Assembly: GCA_034005175.1 (NCBI GenBank)
Contig: JAVEVF010000044.1
Span: 1-14,729, forward strand
DNA from: JAVEVF01 sp034005175
GTDB taxonomy: Bacteria; Actinomycetota; Coriobacteriia; Anaerosomatales; SLCP01
Length of the DNA stretch: 14,729 nucleotides
Direction of reading: 5' to 3'
In this document: positions 1-5,568 of the stretch, in pieces
Layout: each line of letters opens with the position of its first letter
Position numbering within the stretch: the stretch's first letter is position 1
Notes under the pieces: model-generated
The model's database searches: none
Told to the model about the DNA's origin: nothing
Seen by the model: only the letters and a program-made list of their open reading frames with translations
Program-made: the position numbers and the translations under genes

Positions 1-345
1 TGCACGATGTACTTTCGGGCATCGATATCGTGCAGGCCAGTGAAAAGTAACCGTGCACTAAGAGAGGCTGATCGTGAGCGCCGCGCCTGACCCTTTGAAC
101 CCAAACAGTCTCGATCGCCACGTCCGTTTAGTCGGAGAGCTTGGTCGGAAACGGTGACGCAAATGGTCTGGCAGCCCTCTGAGAATCAGCAGGTGGTGAC
201 TCCGAAATGAGAGTGCCTGTCCACTGCTCCCCAACTGCTCAAGCTGCACGGAGGTCGGTTCAGCGGGCCACTGCCGACCAGTCGTTGTGCGACCCAGCGC
301 CGGGGTTCCCAGCGTGCGTGCCCGGAGTGGCTCATAGTCCTGGCG
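1..345. other. Stretch without a supportable gene, upstream of the Rhs fragment
   Basis: No complete gene is visible on either strand. In one + frame, positions 3-50 would read as a 15-residue protein tail (HDVLSGIDIVQASEK, then TAA). It loosely resembles the tail of the immunity-like protein ending at 6169 and could be the end of a gene cut by the window edge, but 15 residues cannot prove it. The rhs reading frame is open back to 211, yet residues before about 346 do not look like YD repeats, so a recombination junction probably lies near 340-350. The stretch around 185-300 might be an old mobile-element end; I could not confirm that. Confidence 0.4.
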
Positions 346-1656
346 AGGCAGTTCGACACGCGCGGCAACCTCACCGGTGCGGTCACGGACGGTGTCGCGG
401 CCACGTTCTCCGCCGTCGACGGCGCCGACCGGCTCACGGGCTCGTCTGTCAACGGCATCCCGTCGACCACCTACGGGCACGACGCCCTCGGCAGGCGGAC
501 CTCCCAGAGCACGGGCGGGGCCACAACGACCTTCGGCTACGACGACGCCAGCCGCCTCACCTCCTGGCAGCGCGGGTCAGACTCCGCCGCCTACGCTTAC
601 GACGCGGCAGGACAGCGTACGCGCTCAGAGGTGACGCAAGACGGCACCACCACCGCGACGACTTACGTCTACGACGGCATCGCGCTGCTCTCGCTTTCCG
701 CGGAGCGCTCCGACGAGACCACCTTCTCGGTCGCCTACCTTACCGACGAGGACGGGCGCCCGTACGCCGGCGTCTACGAAGGCGAGGGGGCAGCCTCACC
801 GGTCACCTTCCTCATCGCCGCCACCGGCCGCGGTGATGTGGTCGCGCTCACCGACACCTCCGGCACCCCCTTCGCCCGCTATGCCTACGACCCGTACGGC
901 GCCGTGCTCTCGCAGACCTCAAACGCTGTCACCGGCATCTCAGCCGCGCTCGCCTCTTCCATCGCCGCCAGACAGCCGCTGCGCTACGCCGGCTACGTCT
1001 ACGACACCCACTCGGCCACCTACTACCTGTCTGCCCGCCACTACGACCCGGCCACCGCGCGCTTCCTTTCCAAAGACCCCGCCAGAGACGACGGGGAGGA
1101 GAGCGCGTACCAGTACTGCGCGGGAGACCCGGTTGGCAAGGTGGACCCGACGGGGATGTGGGCGCAGTGGACGCACCACTATCAATGGACCAAGTCTTGG
1201 GCATATCGTGATTTGGGATGGTCAACGACCCTGGCCAGTTGGGTTGCCTATGGGAGTGCGGATTTGGACAGGTATGCTACCAGTGCAGTAAAGAAGAGAT
1301 GGTGGCATTTCAATGCGTGGGACCATAGTGTTTGGAACGTTGAAAGAGTCACTTTTGGTGTTGGTCGCAAAGACTCTAGGCGTGACTACTTCCAAAGACA
1401 GTTCAGGTCTGCGGTGTTGAAGTGGAAGACGAATCGGAAGGACTCTCTTATCGAGTTAGGGAGGGGCATCCACGCAATACAAGATTGCTACGCACATGGA
1501 AACGCCCATCCGGGAAGGCATCTCGCGGATCAAAAGAGCCAGTACTTCGATAATTCCGGATACAAGCCGTGGCGTGTATCTGCGACACGGAATATGACGC
1601 TTTCGTTGCTGACCTCGTTCGCAGTCAAAGTTGGACTTCCGCATCGCCGCAGATAG
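346..1656 (+). CDS. 5'-truncated RHS/YD-repeat protein with HET-C/phospholipase C-like tip
   Basis: This is the 3' part of an rhs gene. From 346 the frame reads FDTRGNLTG and several further YD repeats (GYDDASRLTSW, AYDAAGQRT). The RHS-associated core follows (GDVVALTDT near 830, RYAYDPYGAVL near 877-909, GYVYD and SARHYDP near 991-1060), ending in DPVGKVDPTG at 1126-1155. Rhs proteins form a shell around a C-terminal tip released after this DPxG boundary. The tip (1156-1653, about 166 residues) differs from the other tips here. It contains HAIQDCYAHGN at 1471-1503, an HxxxDxxxH arrangement seen in HET-C/zinc-dependent phospholipase C-like proteins, so a membrane-lipid-active toxin is the best guess. 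There is no ATG/GTG/TTG in frame between 211 and 630; the first possible start is GTG 631. It is therefore a truncated gene, whose full-length parent may lie elsewhere. A membrane immunity candidate follows 10 bases later. Rhs identity is firm; the tip activity is inferred. Confidence 0.85.
   Translation, partial: RQFDTRGNLTGAVTDGVAATFSAVDGADRLTGSSVNGIPSTTYGHDALGRRTSQSTGGATTTFGYDDASRLTSWQRGSDSAAYAYDAAGQRTRSEVTQDGTTTATTYVYDGIALLSLSAERSDETTFSVAYLTDEDGRPYAGVYEGEGAASPVTFLIAATGRGDVVALTDTSGTPFARYAYDPYGAVLSQTSNAVTGISAALASSIAARQPLRYAGYVYDTHSATYYLSARHYDPATARFLSKDPARDDGEESAYQYCAGDPVGKVDPTGMWAQWTHHYQWTKSWAYRDLGWSTTLASWVAYGSADLDRYATSAVKKRWWHFNAWDHSVWNVERVTFGVGRKDSRRDYFQRQFRSAVLKWKTNRKDSLIELGRGIHAIQDCYAHGNAHPGRHLADQKSQYFDNSGYKPWRVSATRNMTLSLLTSFAVKVGLPHRRR
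873..1155 (+). repeat. Rhs core direct repeat, copy 1
   Basis: The 283-bp segment matches 4893-5175 without gaps (about 20 mismatches over 873-1140 by hand count), and its 3' part (961-1155) matches 2830-3024. All three copies stop at the GGG of the DPxG codons, where unrelated tips begin. Confidence 0.9.
1563..1592 (+). repeat. 30-bp exact repeat within the HET-C-like tip (copy 1)
   Basis: It encodes KPWRVSATRN and is identical to 2251-2280, marking the duplicated tip module. Confidence 0.85.
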
Positions 1657-1660
1657 GAGG
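1655..1660 (+). promoter_or_regulatory. Ribosome binding site AGGAGG for the membrane protein at 1667
   Basis: AGGAGG lies six bases before GTG 1667 and overlaps the TAG stop (1654-1656) of the Rhs tip. It decides the GTG start over the in-frame TTG at 1631, which has no such site and would overlap the tip. The overlap suggests translational coupling of tip and immunity gene. Confidence 0.7.
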
Positions 1661-1666
1661 TCGCGC

Positions 1667-1966
1667 GTGAGTCAATCTCAGCACGATAGGGAGGCCTCAA
1701 GCCTACGTCCCAACGATGCGCTGCCAAGGATTGGGGCAGGATTGTCCTTCGCGCTCGCCATTTTCGGATGGGTGGCTCTGGAGCGCGGGCCTGACAGTAC
1801 AGTGCCGTTCAGTATGGGCCTCGTAGGGCTGCTGTTCGGAGTCCTGACATACTGGAGGCTTAGACGCAGCTTTATCTTGGTCGCTGTCGCTCTCAACGCG
1901 CTGCTGATTATGGTCGTTGCCCTGTGGATTCTCTCCCTATTGAGGATTGGCGAGCTAAGCTGGTGA
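1667..1966 (+). CDS. Small three-helix membrane protein, candidate immunity protein for the HET-C-like tip
   Basis: The product is 99 residues from GTG 1667. A polar N-terminus (SQSQHDREASSLRPND) is followed by three hydrophobic segments, roughly residues 22-37 (GAGLSFALAIFGWVAL), 45-60 (FSMGLVGLLFGVLTYW) and 66-90 (FILVAVALNALLIMVV onward), with a short RLRR turn between the last two. I recognise no named family. Its position directly behind the Rhs tip, with the ribosome binding site overlapping the tip's stop, is the usual place of an immunity gene. A polytopic membrane protein would fit a toxin that attacks membranes or acts from the periplasmic side. A diverged second copy follows a second copy of the same tip (2354-2662), so the two travel as a pair. 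Immunity function is inferred from position and co-duplication only. Confidence 0.7.
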   Translation: MSQSQHDREASSLRPNDALPRIGAGLSFALAIFGWVALERGPDSTVPFSMGLVGLLFGVLTYWRLRRSFILVAVALNALLIMVVALWILSLLRIGELSW

Positions 1967-1967
1967 G

Positions 1968-2344
1968 TGCCCCGCGTCTTTAGATCATTCGGGCTTCGAG
2001 ACTGACGCGGTCCACTACTATCTTCGGGCTGCTCGGCTCGCCGTATCGAGAGCCGAAGAAGATGACTTGGCTTGGGCACACGAATTCGCCGAGCATGCCC
2101 TGACACTCTCACGGTCGGTGGGAGATGGGGTATGAGACAGGCACGATGCATCCACGCGATTCAGGACTGCTTCGCGCATGGGAACGTCAACCCCCTGGCG
2201 CACGGCTACGACTCCGTTACCTGGAAACTCTACTACGACAATCCGAGTTTCAAGCCGTGGCGTGTATCTGCGACACGGAACACGACCGTCTCGCTACCCA
2301 GGTCGTTCTCAGTCAAGGTCGGCCTCCCGCATCGCCGCAGGTAG
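1968..2344 (+). pseudogene. Second, frameshifted copy of the HET-C-like Rhs tip
   Basis: Two adjoining frames together give a diverged copy of the tip encoded at about 1320-1653. The first frame (1968-2135) reads LDHSGFETDAVHYYLRAARL and on to SRSVGDGV before a TGA at 2133-2135. The next frame, with an ATG at 2132 overlapping that TGA, reads RCIHAIQDCFAHGN and ends in VKVGLPHRRR and a TAG at 2342-2344. The HxxxDxxxH motif is kept (2153-2179). Of the last 30 residues, 25 match the first copy by hand count, and 30 bases are identical (1563-1592 and 2251-2280). The spacing from the frame 1 phenylalanine (FAEH) to the motif equals that in copy 1 (FRSA), supporting a single frameshift near 2130. 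No Rhs core precedes it; it starts right after the immunity gene stop. It looks like an orphan, inactivated tip module. The 5' portion is less certain than the 3' portion. Confidence 0.7.
2251..2280 (+). repeat. 30-bp exact repeat within the degenerate tip (copy 2)
   Basis: Identical to 1563-1592, it lies in the frameshifted second tip copy. Confidence 0.85.
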
Positions 2345-2353
2345 GAGATCAAC

Positions 2354-2662
2354 ATGAACCTGCCAGAGAACCACGGTGGGGCGCCAACTCCACCTCCCGC
2401 CCGTTTGCTGATATGGATGGCGTGAACAGGCACGGCGCTCTCTATCGCGCTCCCCGTCGTCGGCTGGGCGATCTGGTTTCGCGATGGCGACATGACCGTG
2501 CCTCTTCGTATGGGCATTATCGGACTGGTGTTGGGAGTCCTGGCTCTCTGGAAGCTCAGGCGAGACATCGTTATCATCGCGGTCGTCGGCAACGTGTTGA
2601 CGATTGCGGTCGTCGTGCTCTTCGCTCTTTCCCTGGAGAGAGCCGGTGAGGGAGGTTGGTGA
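2354..2662 (+). pseudogene. Broken paralogue of the three-helix immunity candidate (in-frame TGA)
   Basis: ATG 2354 follows AGGAGA (2343-2348), which overlaps the tip copy's TAG, the same arrangement as the first pair. The frame reads MNLPENHGGAPTPPPARLLI then WMA and hits TGA at 2423-2425. Past that stop the same frame continues TGTALSIALPVVGWAIWFRD through a second and third hydrophobic segment to a TGA at 2660-2662. Aligned without gaps to the protein at 1667-1966, 37 of 75 positions after the internal stop are identical by hand count, including VPxxMG, WxLRR and the final W. The TGA falls where copy 1 has an arginine, so a single CGA-to-TGA change would explain it. The remaining polypeptide of 23 residues would lack the membrane segments. 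Readthrough or a sequencing error cannot be excluded from one sequence. Confidence 0.8.
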
Positions 2663-3393
2663 GACAGCAAGCGACCGAATCTCACGTGTGGGTGACGGCG
2701 CCCCTGACGGGCTGGTTCTGGGCCAAGCATGCCGGCGATCCGGCGTACAGGCCGTGGCGCGCGCAAAAGGCGCTCGAGTGGCAAGACACGGACGCCGCCG
2801 GGGAGATCACCGCAGAGCTCGCCGAGGCCATCACCGCCCGCCAGCCGCTGCGCTACGCCGGCTATGTCTACGACACCCACTCGGCCACCTACTACCTGTC
2901 GGCGCGCCACTACGACCCGGCCACCGCGCGCTTCCTCACGAAGGACCCCGCCAGAGACGACGGGGAGGAGAGCGCGTACCAGTACTGCGCGGGAGACCCG
3001 GTGGGGAGGGTGGATCCGAGCGGGATGTGGGCGGAGAAGCTTATCTACAATAAGGACAAGTGGTGGGGTTTCAGCGTCAAGATGCGCTGGCCATTCCTGT
3101 CCCGGACCTACTGCTTCGCGTTCGCGGCTGACCTCGTGTGGAGACTTGGCAACAAAGGGCTCTATAAGCGCATGAACCCTTACCGGATTGCGATTGAGCT
3201 GTTCGCGCACGCGGCTGCCAACTACCACCTCACATACCTTCTGCGTGCTCCTGGCCTGTCGCATGCCCCGGCATTGAAGAATGAGATAGTCAAACTGCAC
3301 CGCTCCGCATCCGTGGCAGATGTCAACAATGACGAGCGGCGTGCTGTCGTATTGGCCTTTTACTTCGTGTGGTCCAGGTACAAGGGTCTCTAG
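2659..3393 (+). CDS. Rhs core fragment with a second, unrelated C-terminal tip
   Basis: Starting at GTG 2659, which overlaps the TGA of the preceding pseudogene, the frame gives 244 residues. The first 43 or so (to about 2787) do not match Rhs core and include AGDPAYRPWRA. From AGEITAELAEAITARQPLRY onward it is the RHS-associated core (GYVYD, SARHYDPATARFL, ESAYQYCAGDP), ending DPSG at 3013-3024. The tip (3025-3390, 122 residues) begins MWAEKLIYNKDKWW and contains KRMNPYRIAIELFAHAAANY and VADVNNDERRA; I recognise no family or catalytic motif. The upstream YD repeats and shell are missing, so this is a cassette rather than a working full-length Rhs protein. The gene at 3481 follows after 87 bases and is the likely immunity partner. 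The start codon is uncertain: GGAGG (2651-2655) lies only three bases before it. Confidence 0.75.
   Translation: MRQQATESHVWVTAPLTGWFWAKHAGDPAYRPWRAQKALEWQDTDAAGEITAELAEAITARQPLRYAGYVYDTHSATYYLSARHYDPATARFLTKDPARDDGEESAYQYCAGDPVGRVDPSGMWAEKLIYNKDKWWGFSVKMRWPFLSRTYCFAFAADLVWRLGNKGLYKRMNPYRIAIELFAHAAANYHLTYLLRAPGLSHAPALKNEIVKLHRSASVADVNNDERRAVVLAFYFVWSRYKGL
2830..3024 (+). repeat. Rhs core direct repeat, copy 2 (3' part only)
   Basis: It corresponds to 961-1155 at a constant offset of 1869 bases. Similarity continues a few codons past DPxG into the shared start MWA of the first two tips. Confidence 0.85.
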
Positions 3394-3480
3394 CCCCGTC
3401 TCGGGTAAATACAGGGTGAGGCAGTGCAGGCAGTGATCCAGGCTGCGTGAGAACAGTGTCCTTGGGATGCGGAAGGAGTA

Positions 3481-4014
3481 GTGGTTGCGGTCATTGGTCG
3501 AGATGCGTTACTGAAGATGCTCTGGGAAATTAGCCCCTGCGCGCTGCTCCTCGTGACACTCGTAGTCAGTGTGGCAGCAGCTCGCGGTTTATCCGTGGTC
3601 TTGACCCGCAAGACGCGGATTCGACGCACGCATGCTTTCATGGGGTCCGTTCTTCTCGGCATCACCGTGTTCCTCGGTGTTGTGATTGCTTGGAGTGCGG
3701 GGGCCGTGGTTCCCGACCCCGGACCCAAGCCTTTCACTCCGGAAGCCTGGGCCTCCAGGCCGTGGGATCGTTGGGCGATGGCGCAGAACATCGTCGATTC
3801 TGACCTGCTCATCGGCATGACGCGCGAGCAGGTGGAGTCGCTCCTCGTCGGCAGGGACGGTTCCTACAACGACCCGCCTGGATCCAGCCAACTGGACTTC
3901 GACGCCTGGAAGCTCTGGCGGCCGCGGGACATGTTCATTCTCTTTCCGCCAGAGCTGGTGGTTCGCTATGATTCCGATTCGAGCGGGTGTGTGGTGCGCA
4001 CCTTCATCTGGTAG
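3481..4014 (+). CDS. Two-helix membrane protein with BamE/SmpA-like motif, candidate immunity protein
   Basis: The product is 177 residues. Two hydrophobic segments lie at about residues 18-36 (CALLLVTLVVSVAAA) and 52-76 (AFMGSVLLGITVFLGVVIAW). A soluble domain follows that would face outward. It carries DLLIGMTREQVESLLVGRDG, the GMTxxxVxxLLG signature common in BamE/SmpA/OmlA-fold small proteins, and ends in strands rich in FPPELVVRYDSDSSGCVV. It lies 87 bases downstream of the Rhs cassette with the unknown tip, in the same direction, which makes it the likely immunity gene. GTG 3481 is the earliest start after an in-frame stop at 3448; AAGGAG (3473-3478) is rather close to it, so ATG 3517 is a possible alternative, though it would clip part of the region before the first helix. 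Membership of a fold is suggested by a short motif, so function is inferred from position. Confidence 0.7.
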   Translation: MVAVIGRDALLKMLWEISPCALLLVTLVVSVAAARGLSVVLTRKTRIRRTHAFMGSVLLGITVFLGVVIAWSAGAVVPDPGPKPFTPEAWASRPWDRWAMAQNIVDSDLLIGMTREQVESLLVGRDGSYNDPPGSSQLDFDAWKLWRPRDMFILFPPELVVRYDSDSSGCVVRTFIW

Positions 4015-4120
4015 GAATGGCATTTGAGATTCCCGACCTCGGTTGACAGAATTGGCCAATGTCAGCCATCGACCGGAGGTCCGCATGACCGGCGCCCAAC
4101 GAGGTATCAGGCTGTACCGC

Positions 4121-4138
4121 GTCAAGTTTCTTGGACAC
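4121..4138 (+). repeat. Left terminal inverted repeat of the IS remnant
   Basis: GTCAAGTTTCTTGGACAC reads inward from the left border. It matches the right repeat with one gap and one mismatch and contains the transposase stop codon on the - strand. Confidence 0.75.
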
Positions 4139-4863
4139 TCCGGGCCTGGAATAGGTGTGATCCCGTGTGCGCATCCACCGGCCGGAGGTCTCCGATCGCC
4201 TCGTGCGGCCGGATATCGTTGTACAGCTCGACGAAGGCCGCGACCTCGTCCATCAATCTGGCCGCGTCATCGATCTCCAGGCGGTAGAGATGCTCGTACT
4301 TCAGCGAGCGGTTGAACCGCTCCACCACCCCGTTTTGTCCCGGGGAGTAATGGCGGGTACGTATGTGCTGAAGCCACGGGCGGGCGGCCATGAAGCGCAT
4401 GAACACCGTCGACTTCATCTCCGACCCGTCGTCGGTGACCATCTTGAGCGGGACGACCTCGCGGGTGTCAGAGACCGTGCACGCCTCAGCGAGGCTCGTC
4501 CCGAACTGCATGAAGTCCGTCTGCCAAGACCTGGTCGGGACGTGTGGGCGGATCCATGAATGCGGCCTTGCGTGCAGCTGCGAGCATGCGGCGTTCTTTG
4601 AGGTGGCGCTTCGGGAGCACCAGATCGAGGCGCCTGAGGGCCCGAAGCACGCTCGACGCCGAGGCCTCGATACCGCCGGCCAAGAACTGCTTTTGCCACT
4701 TGGCGACCGCGGTTTGGCTCATCTGCAGGCGCCTGGCGATGTCGGATTGCGTGGTCTCGCCGCGAAGGACCGAGAGCACGATCTGCATCTTGTCCTCAGG
4801 GCTGTAGATCGGTTTGCGGCCCACGGCCGGCTCCTCTCGGACACCATCGAGGCTATGATTCAT
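4122..4863 (-). pseudogene. Transposase remnant (HTH plus rve/DDE core), frameshifted and internally deleted
   Basis: Reading from ATG 4863, the frame gives an N-terminal helix-turn-helix (GRKPIYSPEDKMQIVLSVLR, then TQSDIARRLQMSQTAVAKWQ), jumps to SSVLRALRRLDLVLPKRHLK and reaches DPPTRPDQV. Position 4527 then holds one extra base: skipping it restores WQTDFMQFGTSLAEA in the next frame, which continues to the stop at 4122. The integrase core keeps the first Asp (4515-4517), the second Asp in VTDDGSEMKST (4431-4433) and the Glu in NGVVERFNRS (4320-4322), about 36 residues after the second Asp. The first two Asp are only 28 codons apart, much less than usual for this fold, so part of the core is missing. 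The segment between the HTH and SSVLRAL also looks shortened. The protein cannot be active. Confidence 0.85.
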
Positions 4864-5568
4864 CGGTGTCCAAGAAGTCTTGACACACTACACGCCCGCT
4901 ATGCCTACGACCCGTACGGCGCCGTGCTCTCGCAGGCATCGAACGCCGTCACCGGCATCTCAGCCGCGCTCGCCTCTGCCATCGCCGCCAGACAGCCGCT
5001 GCGCTTTGCGGGCTACGTCTACGACGCGCACTCGGCCACCTACTACCTCTCCGCCCGCCACTACGACCCGGCCACGATGCGCTTCCTTTCCAAAGACCCC
5101 GCGCGTGACGACGGGGAGGAGAGCGCCTACCAGTACTGCGCGGGAGACCCGGTGGGCAAGGTGGATCCGAGCGGGGAAAAGAGCCTGTGGAATCGGTTCC
5201 GGAATCAACCACTTGATAAGTTGTACAGAACATATTCAAAATTCGGATCATGGGCTAAGACGACCTGGAGTGCATGGAGTTGGGCCAACAAAATAGGCGC
5301 TCTATGGACAATTGCTCAAGCTGCTGCAAATGGAGAGAGGCGCGGTCTGCGAATCTACGATGTGTACCGACGAAAGTGGCCACAGGAACTCAGAGATATA
5401 TATCTTCCTCTGGTTATGTCTTCGAGCAAGGCAAAGACAGTGAATCTGGTAACTGGAGTTACTAAGAACCAAAAGTGGAATGTGGCCAAAGCGACTCCCG
5501 AGTACAAAAAACGGGCCGTCAAGAAAGCTGGCTATTTGGTTGTGAGAGGAGTCGAAGTTGTCTGGTGA
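4855..5568 (+). CDS. IS-truncated Rhs core with a third type of C-terminal tip
   Basis: From 4893 the frame is RHS-associated core: ARYAYDPYGAVLSQASNAV, RFAGYVYDAHSATYYLSARH, FLSKDPARDDGEESAYQYC, ending DPVGKVDPSG at 5146-5175. Everything upstream is replaced by the IS remnant. The frame stays open backward through the antisense strand of the transposase; the nearest ATG is 4855, inside the IS end, and has no good ribosome binding site, so this start is only formal and the cassette may be silent. The tip (5176-5565, 130 residues) starts EKSLWNRFRNQPLDKLYRTY, is rich in Trp, Lys and Arg, and ends KKAGYLVVRGVEVVW. I recognise no family. Its base composition is visibly more AT-rich than the core, a common sign of an exchanged tip. 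The next gene overlaps its end by 11 bases and is probably its immunity partner. Confidence 0.7.
   Translation: MIHRCPRSLDTLHARYAYDPYGAVLSQASNAVTGISAALASAIAARQPLRFAGYVYDAHSATYYLSARHYDPATMRFLSKDPARDDGEESAYQYCAGDPVGKVDPSGEKSLWNRFRNQPLDKLYRTYSKFGSWAKTTWSAWSWANKIGALWTIAQAAANGERRGLRIYDVYRRKWPQELRDIYLPLVMSSSKAKTVNLVTGVTKNQKWNVAKATPEYKKRAVKKAGYLVVRGVEVVW
4866..4884 (-). repeat. Right terminal inverted repeat of the IS remnant
   Basis: On the - strand this reads GTCAAGACTTCTTGGACAC. It lies just upstream of the transposase ATG at 4863 and eight bases before the Rhs core resumes at 4893. Confidence 0.75.
4893..5175 (+). repeat. Rhs core direct repeat, copy 3
   Basis: It corresponds to 873-1155 at a constant offset of 4020 bases. 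The left border lies eight bases from the IS inverted repeat; the right border is the DPSG codon set. Confidence 0.9.

Larger units (their letters stand above)
4121..4884 (-). mobile_element. Degenerate, internally deleted IS element (IS3/IS481-like DDE type)
   Basis: The ends are imperfect inverted repeats: GTCAAGTTTCTTGGACAC at 4121-4138, and on the - strand GTCAAGACTTCTTGGACAC at 4884-4866, differing by a one-base gap and one substitution. Between them is a broken transposase on the - strand whose stop codon sits inside the left repeat. The element is 764 bp, well short of the roughly 1.2 kb or more expected for a helix-turn-helix plus integrase-core transposase, in line with internal deletions. 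No target-site duplication is visible (CGC before, ACA after). The left side belongs to one Rhs cassette and the right side cuts into another Rhs core, so the element marks a deletion or recombination joint. Family assignment beyond a DDE element with an rve core is tentative. Confidence 0.8.

Noticed and set aside
207..836. + strand open frame overlapping the Rhs fragment in another frame
   Set aside because: The translation is Arg/His-rich low complexity; the overlapping frame gives clear YD repeats.
1631..1666. TTG 1631 as start of the membrane protein
   Set aside because: It overlaps the Rhs tip and has no ribosome binding site, whereas GTG 1667 has AGGAGG at ideal spacing.
2423..2425. 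TGA as a recoded (selenocysteine or Trp) codon
   Set aside because: The aligned residue in the paralogue is Arg, no recoding element is evident, and TGA is used as a normal stop by neighbouring genes.
2125..2649. + strand 174-codon frame through the broken immunity paralogue
   Set aside because: It is in the wrong frame relative to the homology with 1667-1966 and has an Arg-rich composition.
2233..3300. 355-codon - strand open frame across the pseudogene and Rhs module
   Set aside because: The + strand carries a recognisable immunity paralogue and Rhs core over the same bases; the - strand product shows only mirror-image low complexity.
3390..3818. - strand open frame opposite the two-helix protein
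   Set aside because: The + strand frame has two clear hydrophobic segments and a GMTREQVESLL motif; the - strand shows nothing recognisable.
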